Source: Candidatus Stramentimicrobium fermentans
GTDB taxonomy: Bacteria > Atribacterota > Phoenicimicrobiia > Phoenicimicrobiales > Stramentimicrobiaceae
Reading direction: 5' to 3'
Length of the DNA stretch: 9,181 nt
NCBI GenBank assembly: GCA_012520575.1
Contig: JAAYOB010000012.1
Location: 1 to 9,181 of the forward strand
The notes beneath the pieces were generated by a model, which worked only from the letters and a program-made list of their open reading frames with translations, did not search any database and was not told the origin of the DNA. Numbering within the stretch: the stretch's first letter is position 1; every line of letters starts with the position of its first letter. Both the position numbers and the translations under genes were made by a program. This document shows positions 1 to 6,050 of this stretch, piece by piece.

Positions 1-92
1 CTGGGGGCGATAGGTATCGACAGGGAAGACAGAGGTAAGGAAGGCGGGTCGAGGTTCCTGGTCCTCGTTAAACACAGGGAAAAACAATAACT

Positions 93-125
93 GCCAACAA
101 TAACGAATTGGCTCTAGCAGCTTAA
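93..125 (+). other. tmRNA tag-peptide reading frame (ANNNELALAA, stop TAA)
   Basis: The frame starts at the likely resume codon GCC (93-95), preceded by AATAACT, and reads Ala-Asn-Asn-Asn-Glu-Leu-Ala-Leu-Ala-Ala before TAA (123-125). The C-terminal ALAA is the classical protease-recognition end of ssrA tags. The resume codon is placed by analogy with tmRNAs such as that of Bacillus subtilis, where ATAACT also precedes the first tag codon; it is not proven by the sequence alone. Confidence 0.9.
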
Positions 126-136
126 TATAAGCTGCT
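116..136 (+). other. tmRNA hairpin around the tag stop codon (P5-type helix)
   Basis: AGCAGCTTA (116-124) and TAAGCTGCT (128-136) are perfect reverse complements separated by ATA. The 9-bp stem holds the last tag codons and most of the stop codon, as the P5 helix does in other tmRNAs. Confidence 0.85.
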
Positions 137-364
137 CATCTTTAGAAAGTTATGCCTGTAAACTTTCTGATAGGTGTAATACTGAACAGGCTATTCCTGT
201 CGAATGTTCCGATTGATAGGAAGAAAATAAGGAACTAACTTATTTGAATCCGGTCTATGGGAGTTAAATAAAGCGAAAACAAAGCATAGACTACACTCGT
301 AGTATTTCTTGCTAACGATTCTCTGGACGCGAGTTCGATTCTCGCCGCCTCCACCATCTTTGAT

Positions 365-389
365 ACCCGAATTATTTATTCGGGTTTTT
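365..389 (+). terminator. rho-independent terminator of ssrA
   Basis: ACCCGAAT (365-372) and ATTCGGGT (378-385) form an 8-bp stem with a 5-base TATTT loop, and the run of T continues to 389. It begins nine bases after the tmRNA CCA, so it ends the ssrA transcript and separates it from the protein-coding run. Confidence 0.92.
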
Positions 390-477
390 CTTTAACTGAA
401 AATTTATAAATTGCAGTAATATTATCTAGAGTAAAATTGCTTTGTTGAAAAGATTTGGTGGAATGACATTATAAAAT

Positions 478-506
478 TTGCTAAAATAAAACAAGTGTTG
501 TTAAAT
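478..506 (+). promoter_or_regulatory. possible sigma-70-type promoter for the 561 gene
   Basis: TTGCTA (478-483) and TTAAAT (501-506) are 17 bases apart. An alternative is TTGAAA (445-450) with CATTAT (467-472) at 16 bases. Neither pair is a strong match and the region is AT-rich, so chance matches are expected. Some promoter between the ssrA terminator and 561 is likely because the terminator isolates the downstream genes. The rest of the 390-560 spacer shows no open frame, repeat or riboswitch-like structure that I can support. Confidence 0.3.
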
Positions 507-560
507 GTAGACGAGCCATTTATCATACTCAGATTAATCAGGGAATAGGACGATAGAATA

Positions 561-1604
561 GTGAACTCATTTTTAGACAAACAGAGCAAGTTCTTAATAC
601 AGTTGGTTATCGGGCTGATAATTTTTTGTTTTATGTTCCGTAGACTGAACTGGATTTTAGTATATTTTAGCTTAGCGCTCTTTTTAGCCTATTTCTTTAA
701 CCCTTTTTATAATTTTTTATTAGAAAGAGGTGTTAAAAAAACATTATCAATTCTGTTAATTTTCTCCATAATCCTTGCTTTTGCTATTTTTCTAATGTTT
801 TTTATTATCCCTAATACTATCAATGAATTAAACCTGCTCTATAAGGAAATTCCCGGCCTTTTATCCCGTTTTCAAGATATGCTGCTTTCACATGAACATA
901 TATTTGATAAAATTTTATATTCGGGTAACTTAAAAACATTTTTTAATGACCTTTTTTTGGAGATACAAAGAGGACTTTTAATCTTCTCCAGAACAGCTAT
1001 ATCTACCTTGTCTGCCTTTGTTACCAGATTTGGATTGGGCATTATTATTGTACCCCTTGTCCTCTATTACCTTTTAATAGATATGGATTTGTTTAAGAAT
1101 AGCTTGTTAATATTTGTCTCACCGTCAAACAGAAAAGATTTAAAAGAAATAGTTCTGAAAATTGATGGTATCCTGAGCAGTTTTATACGAGGTCGTCTAA
1201 TAGTCTGTCTAATTGTGGGGGCATTGATTACCATTGGGCTTTTTCTATTAAAATCAAAATTTTTTTTTCTTATCGGTATGGTCTCGGGGATACTAAATTT
1301 TGTTCCTTATTTCGGCCCGGTTGTCGGTTGGGTTTTATCCTTATTTTTTGTGATAGGGAGGCCTTGGTCGGTATATATATGGGTTACCATTTTGTTTGTT
1401 GGAGTGAATCAGATAGAGGCAATCTGGTTAAATCCCAAAATATTAGGGAAAGAGATGGGGTTGCATCCTCTGACTATTATTTTTGCGGTATTGATCTTTG
1501 GAGATTTATTGGGTTTCTTAGGCATATTGTTTGCGGTACCAATAGCTGCTACGCTTAAAGTAATTATTCATAGATACTTAGCTCAGGAGGAGAAGGCAAC
1601 TTGA
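561..1604 (+). CDS. AI-2E family transporter (PerM/YtvI-like membrane protein)
   Basis: This is a 347-residue polytopic membrane protein of the AI-2E transporter family (PF01594), whose members are proposed exporters or channels; the true substrate of most is unknown. Hydrophobic segments lie around residues 8-26, 31-50, 61-85, 140-172, 213-245, 254-270, 272-287 and 303-335, with a soluble stretch at about 86-135 as usual for the family. The conserved C-terminal half is clear: NFVPYFGP at 246-253, then NQIEAIWLNPKILGK and a Gly/Leu-rich final helix pair. The start is GTG with a modest AGGA (547-550) ten bases upstream. The stop overlaps the next start by one base, so translation is probably coupled to the amidase. 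The family is confident; autoinducer-2 transport should not be assumed. Confidence 0.93.
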   Translation: MNSFLDKQSKFLIQLVIGLIIFCFMFRRLNWILVYFSLALFLAYFFNPFYNFLLERGVKKTLSILLIFSIILAFAIFLMFFIIPNTINELNLLYKEIPGLLSRFQDMLLSHEHIFDKILYSGNLKTFFNDLFLEIQRGLLIFSRTAISTLSAFVTRFGLGIIIVPLVLYYLLIDMDLFKNSLLIFVSPSNRKDLKEIVLKIDGILSSFIRGRLIVCLIVGALITIGLFLLKSKFFFLIGMVSGILNFVPYFGPVVGWVLSLFFVIGRPWSVYIWVTILFVGVNQIEAIWLNPKILGKEMGLHPLTIIFAVLIFGDLLGFLGILFAVPIAATLKVIIHRYLAQEEKAT

Positions 1605-3115
1605 TGTATAAAAATAGAGTATTAACAGTTTTATTCATTCTTCTGCTATTACATATTATTGCTGTTCAGGGTGTTGCACAGCAAGATAATCTTGGATTGA
1701 AACTAAATAAGGCTGTTCTAGATACGGATGTCCCGCCAGTGGTAGTAGATGGCAGGGTATATTTACCTGCCAGAGATATAATCGAATCATTGGGCGGTAG
1801 AATAACCTGGTTTCCGGCTTTGAAATTATTAAACCTGAATCTAGGGAAAAAAGAGGTTAGTTTAGTAATAGATATTCCTGAGGCGGAGATAAATGGGGAA
1901 AAGGTGCTTTTACAGAATGCTCCGGCAATCATAGAGGATAGGGTGATGATTCCCTTAGAAGTAGTGCAATTATTGACTGAGGTGGAGGCGGAATGGGATA
2001 AAACGGCTCAAGAAATAAATATTACCAGTCGTCAACCTTATATAACATCTATCAGAAGTTATTCTCATCCTGATAAGACTCGTATTGTCATAGATATGTC
2101 TGAAAAGAGTACTTACAATATCTTTATTCTTAGCGGACCTGATAGAGTGGTCGTTGATATAAAGGCCTCTCTTAGCCAATTGAATAAAGAGCAGCAAGAA
2201 GTAGAGGTAAATGATCTTTTGGTGAGCAGGGTTAGAAGTGGTCAGTTTACCCCAGATACGGTCCGGATAGTATCTGATCTTAAAGGGAAATATAATTCTC
2301 AAGTTTTCGATTTGACTGGACCGAATCGAATTGTAATAGATGTTTTTGCACCTGAAATATTGTTAGGCGAGGCTGAGCAATTGGAAATCCCACCGGAGGC
2401 AATTACCAAACCCGAAGGGATAAAGGATGGTGGAAAGCAGGTTGTAGTAATTGACCCGGGACATGGCGGCTCTCAACCGGGGGCTATAGGTTACAGTGGG
2501 CTGAAAGAGAAAGAGGTAGTTTTAGATATTGCCTTAAAACTAAAGAAAATGTTACAGGAAAAAGGATTTACCGTGTACCTTACCAGGGAAAAAGATGTAG
2601 ATGTAGCTTTGGAAAATAGGCCGCTTATCGCTATGCAGAAAGAGGCGGCTGTATTTGTTAGTATTCATACCAATTCTGCTTTACAGAAAGGTTCCCCGAC
2701 TGCTAAGGGAGTGGAGACCTATGTCTTGAATTCTCGTTATATCGGTGCCTCAGCAAAGGATGTCGCTGATAGAGAGAATAAAGCAAGTAAGCTTTATCAC
2801 TATGAAGACAATATATTGAATCAAATAATAGCAGATTTAGAAGAAAGTGCCAGTATCGGGTTTAGTTTAAATTTTGCCGATATTGTTCAGAAGAAGCTAG
2901 TACAGCATACCGGACTAGGCAACAGAGGGGTGAAACAAGCACCTTTTCTGGTATTGAAGGGAGTAAACATGGCGGCGGTATTAATAGAGGTAGGCTTTAT
3001 CTCTAATCCCAATGAGGAAAAACTTTTGAAAACCCCTGAATTTAGAGAAAAGGTAGCATTGGCCATCAGCCAGGCTATACAAGATTATCTAAAAAATATG
3101 CCTAAGGACATTTAA
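1604..3115 (+). CDS. exported N-acetylmuramoyl-L-alanine amidase (copper-amine-oxidase-like N domain, AMIN, Amidase_3)
   Basis: This cell-wall hydrolase cuts the bond between N-acetylmuramic acid and the L-alanine of the stem peptide. From ATG 1604 it has 503 residues: a signal peptide (1 to about 25, probable cut after GVA), a copper-amine-oxidase N1-like region (about 36-145, with the VDGRVYLPAR motif), an AMIN region (about 147-248) that in other amidases targets the wall or envelope, a linker, and a zinc Amidase_3 domain (about 281-499). The zinc ligands H287 (DPGHGG), E302 and H355 (SIHTN) and the catalytic E462 (LIEVGF) are all present, so it should be active. An in-frame TTG at 1601 is an alternative start one codon longer; AGGAGG (1585-1590) suits it at ten bases, while AGGAG (1588-1592) suits the ATG at eleven. 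The gene follows the AI-2E gene without a gap and precedes GerMN. Confidence 0.95.
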   Translation: MYKNRVLTVLFILLLLHIIAVQGVAQQDNLGLKLNKAVLDTDVPPVVVDGRVYLPARDIIESLGGRITWFPALKLLNLNLGKKEVSLVIDIPEAEINGEKVLLQNAPAIIEDRVMIPLEVVQLLTEVEAEWDKTAQEINITSRQPYITSIRSYSHPDKTRIVIDMSEKSTYNIFILSGPDRVVVDIKASLSQLNKEQQEVEVNDLLVSRVRSGQFTPDTVRIVSDLKGKYNSQVFDLTGPNRIVIDVFAPEILLGEAEQLEIPPEAITKPEGIKDGGKQVVVIDPGHGGSQPGAIGYSGLKEKEVVLDIALKLKKMLQEKGFTVYLTREKDVDVALENRPLIAMQKEAAVFVSIHTNSALQKGSPTAKGVETYVLNSRYIGASAKDVADRENKASKLYHYEDNILNQIIADLEESASIGFSLNFADIVQKKLVQHTGLGNRGVKQAPFLVLKGVNMAAVLIEVGFISNPNEEKLLKTPEFREKVALAISQAIQDYLKNMPKDI

Positions 3116-3128
3116 ATAGAGGACGACA

Positions 3129-3743
3129 ATGGCTAGAAGAAGAAAAAAGAAGAAGAATATATTTAATTCTACCGTAAACTTAATATTGTTGATTTTTCTA
3201 CTGGTTGCGATCTTCTTTTTAATTAACAGATTTGTTCTTCCCTGGTATAAGGACAGGGGGGAAATAGGAATAGAATTAGAAAAACCTATAGAGGAGATTA
3301 GGGAAGAGCCCCCTTCAGTTTTAGAAGAAGCAGAGATTGTTTTATATTTTGCAGATGATAATGGCCAGTTTTTAATTCCGGAAGCCAGGAGAATTAAGAA
3401 AACCAATGACCTAGCCAAACAGGCTGTTTTAGAGTTGATTAAGGGTCCTACTGGTAGCGATCTTTATCCCACCATACCCCCTGCTACCATTATCAATGCG
3501 TTGTATATCAGTGATAGGATTGCTTATATCGATCTCTCTCCGGAATTAATTAAAAATCATCCCGGGGGAAGTACCGGGGAATTGCTAACTGTAAATTCTT
3601 TGGTATTAACTCTAACCTCTTTCCCCGATATTGATAAGGTGCAGATACTGGTTGGGGGAAGCAGTAAGGATACCTTAGCAGGCCATATAGATGTCAGTAT
3701 GCCGCTGGAAAGGGATGAAAGCTGGTTAAGAAAAACATTATAA
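3129..3743 (+). CDS. membrane-anchored GerMN domain protein
   Basis: This is a 204-residue protein with a very basic N-terminus (RRRKKKK at 3-9), one membrane segment (about 13-36), an acidic Glu-rich linker (about 43-68) and a GerMN domain (PF10646; about 69-190). The domain is recognised from VLYFADDNGQFLIPEARRI, the AVLELIKGP helix, the IAYIDLSPEL strand and the LVLTLTSFPDIDKVQILVGG stretch. The domain should face outside, with the charged tail in the cytoplasm. GerMN was named from the Bacillus spore protein GerM, which is a lipoprotein with two copies; this one has a single copy and a membrane anchor. GerMN also occurs in non-sporulating bacteria, so it is not evidence of sporulation. 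AGAGGA (3118-3123) lies five bases before the ATG, and only 13 bases separate it from the amidase, suggesting a shared envelope role. Confidence 0.88.
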   Translation: MARRRKKKKNIFNSTVNLILLIFLLVAIFFLINRFVLPWYKDRGEIGIELEKPIEEIREEPPSVLEEAEIVLYFADDNGQFLIPEARRIKKTNDLAKQAVLELIKGPTGSDLYPTIPPATIINALYISDRIAYIDLSPELIKNHPGGSTGELLTVNSLVLTLTSFPDIDKVQILVGGSSKDTLAGHIDVSMPLERDESWLRKTL

Positions 3744-3744
3744 T
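3715..3744 (+). promoter_or_regulatory. possible internal promoter before tlyA
   Basis: A perfect TATAAT (3739-3744) lies over the GerMN stop codon, with ATGAAA (3715-3720, four of six matches to TTGACA) 18 bases upstream. A transcript would begin near 3751, giving tlyA a leader of about 27 bases. The -35 match is weak and the local sequence is AT-rich, so this is tentative. Confidence 0.35.
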
Positions 3745-3777
3745 TACCTAAATTATTTAAGATATTTAGTATGAGGT

Positions 3778-4617
3778 ATGGGCAATAAAGAACGTTTGGA
3801 TAAATTGCTGGTTGATAAAGGATTAGTGGAATCCCGAGAGAAAGCCAAAAGGTTTATTATGGCAAACCTGGTGCAAGTAAATGGGGTAACAGTCACTAAA
3901 TCGGGTACCAGGATTGATACGAATAGCCATTTGATGGTAAATAACAGAGCTGAACATTATGTCAGCAGAGGCGGTAATAAACTAAATAAAGCTTTAATTG
4001 AGTTTAATATTGTGCTAATCGAAAAAACAGTAATAGATGTAGGCGCCTCTACCGGCGGTTTTACCGATTGTCTTCTACAGTTTGGAGCTGAAAAAGTTTG
4101 CTGTGTGGATGTCGGCTATGGACAACTTGATTGGTCTTTGCGCCATGACCCGCGGGTAATAAATATGGAAAAGACCAACATAAGATACCTTACCAAAGAG
4201 CATTTCGATTTTCTTTTTGATTTAGCCACTGTCGATGTCTCTTTTATTTCCTTAGAAAAAGTGTTTCCGGTACTGGCAGAATTGTTAAAGCCGGAGGGAG
4301 AGGTTATCGCTTTAGTAAAGCCGCAATTTGAAGCTGGTAGAAAATTGGTTAAAAAAGGTGGTATTGTAGACAATCCGGATGTCCATTTGGAGGTAATTAA
4401 TAATCTTGTAGAAAGAGTACAGGATAATTTCCGGTTAATCGATACGACCTTTTCCCCATTGAAGAATGTTCCGGGAAATATAGAATATTTTCTTTATTTG
4501 AAAAAGAAAAAGGGGAAGAATTGCTTAAATCCGGCAAATAATACACCCATCAAAAAGATGATAGAGGAAGCTCATCAATATTTTTCCAAAGAGTATAAGA
4601 GGGGAGAATCTCTCTGA
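3778..4617 (+). CDS. tlyA: TlyA family 16S/23S rRNA (cytidine-2'-O)-methyltransferase
   Basis: TlyA enzymes methylate the 2'-O of cytidine in rRNA (C1920 of 23S, and in one subtype also C1409 of 16S); the old name hemolysin A is misleading. The 279-residue protein has an N-terminal S4 RNA-binding domain (about 5-64, opening with KERLDKLLVDKGL) and an FtsJ-like Rossmann domain (about 65-245). The S-adenosylmethionine loop is DVGASTGGFTD (87-97). A K-D-K-E tetrad typical of this fold can be placed at K68 (SRGGNKL), D153 (TVDVSF), K181 (LVKPQFE) and E236 (GNIEYF). ATG 3778 fits the family N-terminus and an in-frame stop just upstream excludes a longer form. The nearest purine box, GAGG (3773-3776), is one base from the ATG, too close to be a good ribosome binding site. 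A roughly 30-residue basic tail follows the domain. Which rRNA sites it modifies cannot be decided here. Confidence 0.94.
   Translation: MGNKERLDKLLVDKGLVESREKAKRFIMANLVQVNGVTVTKSGTRIDTNSHLMVNNRAEHYVSRGGNKLNKALIEFNIVLIEKTVIDVGASTGGFTDCLLQFGAEKVCCVDVGYGQLDWSLRHDPRVINMEKTNIRYLTKEHFDFLFDLATVDVSFISLEKVFPVLAELLKPEGEVIALVKPQFEAGRKLVKKGGIVDNPDVHLEVINNLVERVQDNFRLIDTTFSPLKNVPGNIEYFLYLKKKKGKNCLNPANNTPIKKMIEEAHQYFSKEYKRGESL
4600..4606 (+). promoter_or_regulatory. ribosome binding site that supports a CTG start at 4614
   Basis: AGGGGAG lies within the last codons of tlyA, seven bases before CTG 4614. No ATG, GTG or TTG follows at a usable distance in any frame with a long open reading frame, so this site points to the CTG, or less likely ATA 4617, as initiator of the next gene. 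Short TCTC repeats at 4611-4614 could pair with GAGA (4604-4607) and partly cover the site. Confidence 0.6.
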
Positions 4618-5138
4618 TATATTTAATTATAGGCACATTATTATCGGGCGGAATAATATCCCTCCTTCTTTTTCTGAAAATAAAAAGTATTTTTGGCAGT
4701 AGACAGGCCACTAAAAGAACGTTAATTAGTAAGCGGGCAGAAAATAAAGCTGAAAAATATCTAAAGAATAATGGTTTTCAGATTATCGGAAAACAGCAGA
4801 GCAAACCTTTAATCATAAAAGCGGGGACAATTACCCATCACTACTTAATAAGAGCTGATCTATTAGCAAGAAAGAATGGCAGGACCTATGTTGTTGAAGT
4901 AAAGAGCGGTTCTCAAAATAAAATAACTAACAGAGAGACCAGAAGACAATTATTGGAATATTTTCTGGCTTATCGGCCTTATGGGATTATTCTCTTCGAT
5001 ATGGAGACCAAAAAATTTTCTGAGATAAAATTTCTTTTACCTTATTTTCGTTCCCGATTAATGGAAAATACCATCTTCTTTCTACTGGGCGCCTTGCTTA
5101 CTCTGTTGGGTTTCTATATTGTTCTTAAAATGGTCTGA
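4614..5138 (+). CDS. membrane-anchored PD-(D/E)XK nuclease-like protein, probable CTG start
   Basis: I do not recognise a named family. The frame is open from 4599 to the TGA at 5136-5138; from CTG 4614 it gives 174 residues. Segment 1-21 is hydrophobic and followed by KIK and other basic residues, so the central part should lie in the cytoplasm; a second hydrophobic segment (about 154-171) ends the protein. In between, residues 40-145 look like a PD-(D/E)XK nuclease: a helix with E43 and E47 (AENKAEKYL), D82 in a strand (RADLL), E95-V-K97 after a turn (YVVEVKSG), and Q112-xxx-Y116 (QLLEY), the motif of RecB and Cas4-type nucleases. This suggests cleavage or binding of nucleic acid at the membrane, which is inference. 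It overlaps the tlyA stop by four bases and ends nine bases before nadK, so it is translated within the operon. A one-base change from ATG, or a sequencing error, could explain the CTG. Confidence 0.8.
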   Translation: MIYLIIGTLLSGGIISLLLFLKIKSIFGSRQATKRTLISKRAENKAEKYLKNNGFQIIGKQQSKPLIIKAGTITHHYLIRADLLARKNGRTYVVEVKSGSQNKITNRETRRQLLEYFLAYRPYGIILFDMETKKFSEIKFLLPYFRSRLMENTIFFLLGALLTLLGFYIVLKMV

Positions 5139-5147
5139 GGAGAAAAG

Positions 5148-6047
5148 ATGAAGATTACTAAAACAGGTTTAATAGTTAATAAGGAGAGGGACAGAAACTT
5201 CTTAATAACTAAAAAATTGGTCAATTATTTAATAGGGAAAGGGGTAGAAGTTTTTATCCCTGAAGATATTATACTAAAATTTCCTGAATCAAAATTGATA
5301 CATACCCTTACCGAATCTTATCAAGGACTTAATATGTTTTTTTCTTTGGGAGGAGACGGAACATTGCTGAGAGCCGCCAGGTTGGCCTCTCCCCATGGTA
5401 TCCCGGTCTGCGGCATAAATTTAGGAGGGCTAGGTTTTTTAACCCAAGTAGGTATAGAGGAAATAGACCATTACTTACCTCAAATATTGGCCAACGATTG
5501 CCGGATAGAAGAAAGAATGATGTTATCTGGCTATATACACAGAAATGGTAAAAAGACAGGGAGATTTTATTGTCTTAACGATGTAGTTATTTCCAAAAAA
5601 TTATTTGCCCGATTAGTGGAGCTAGAGATGTTTATTAATGAAGAGTATGTTATTCAATATGCTGCTGATGGTTTAATCATTTCTACCTCCACCGGTTCAA
5701 CTGCCTATTCTCTTTCTGCCGGTGGACCTATTATCTATCCTGACATAAAGACTATTATTATTACACCCATCTGCCCTCATACTCTTTCTGCCAGAACCCT
5801 GGTTGTTCATCATAATGACCATATTAAAATTATTATTCGCTCCAAAGAAGAGGAAGTAATGCTGACCATTGATGGTCAGCAAGGATTTGATCTTGAGGAG
5901 AATGATGTAATAGAAATATATAAGTCCAGGTATAAAACTCAATTAGTGACTTTTCCCGGAAAGAGTTTCTATAGCATTTTAAGGAGAAAATTAAAATGGA
6001 GCGGCAGAGTCATTCCCCCTATTGCTGAACGTAAGGAAGGGTCATAA
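5148..6047 (+). CDS. nadK: NAD kinase
   Basis: NAD kinase phosphorylates NAD at the 2' position of its adenosine ribose to make NADP, the only route to NADP. The 299-residue length is normal. Family motifs are in order: GGDGT (68-72) for phosphate binding, GINLGGLGFL just after it, the paired N144-D145 (NDVVI) of the NAD site, D174, and TSTGSTAYSLSAGGP (from T180), followed by a C-terminal beta domain containing TIDGQ. The start is well supported by GAGGAG (5137-5142), five bases before ATG, overlapping the stop of the preceding gene. recN follows after three bases. The tlyA-nadK-recN order is common in Bacillota. A 20-base inverted repeat lies inside the gene at 5861-5880. Confidence 0.97.
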   Translation: MKITKTGLIVNKERDRNFLITKKLVNYLIGKGVEVFIPEDIILKFPESKLIHTLTESYQGLNMFFSLGGDGTLLRAARLASPHGIPVCGINLGGLGFLTQVGIEEIDHYLPQILANDCRIEERMMLSGYIHRNGKKTGRFYCLNDVVISKKLFARLVELEMFINEEYVIQYAADGLIISTSTGSTAYSLSAGGPIIYPDIKTIIITPICPHTLSARTLVVHHNDHIKIIIRSKEEEVMLTIDGQQGFDLEENDVIEIYKSRYKTQLVTFPGKSFYSILRRKLKWSGRVIPPIAERKEGS

Positions 6048-6050
6048 ATT

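Larger units (their letters stand above)
3..356 (+). ncRNA. ssrA: transfer-messenger RNA (tmRNA)
   Basis: This RNA rescues stalled ribosomes with SmpB: its tRNA-like part is charged with alanine and its internal frame adds a degradation tag. The 5' strand GGGGGCG (3-9) pairs with CGCCTCC (346-352), with one G-U pair, to form a 7-bp acceptor stem, followed by A353 and an encoded CCA (354-356). A T-arm is visible as GCGAG (329-333), loop TTCGATT (334-340) and CTCGC (341-345). The 5' region carries TATCGACAGGG, close to the conserved TTCGACAGGG of tmRNAs. The 354-base length is normal for a one-piece tmRNA. smpB often lies just upstream of ssrA in Bacillota, but that region is outside the window, as is the promoter. 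Confidence 0.97.

Noticed and set aside
390-560. Riboswitch or small RNA in the spacer after the ssrA terminator
   Set aside because: No stable stem, conserved aptamer-like motif or second terminator could be found by eye.
1666-2302. Antisense open frames opposite the amidase gene
   Set aside because: They lie opposite a well-supported gene, show no domain signals and lack ribosome binding sites.
3748-3769. CTAAAT / ATTTAG inverted repeat between the GerMN gene and tlyA
   Set aside because: Only six AT-rich pairs with a 10-base loop and no T-tract; too weak for a terminator.
4953-5138. A separate 61-residue gene starting at TTG 4953
   Set aside because: There is no ribosome binding site, and the frame continues upstream with coding features (ExK motif and first membrane segment), so this is only the C-terminal part of the 4614-5138 gene.
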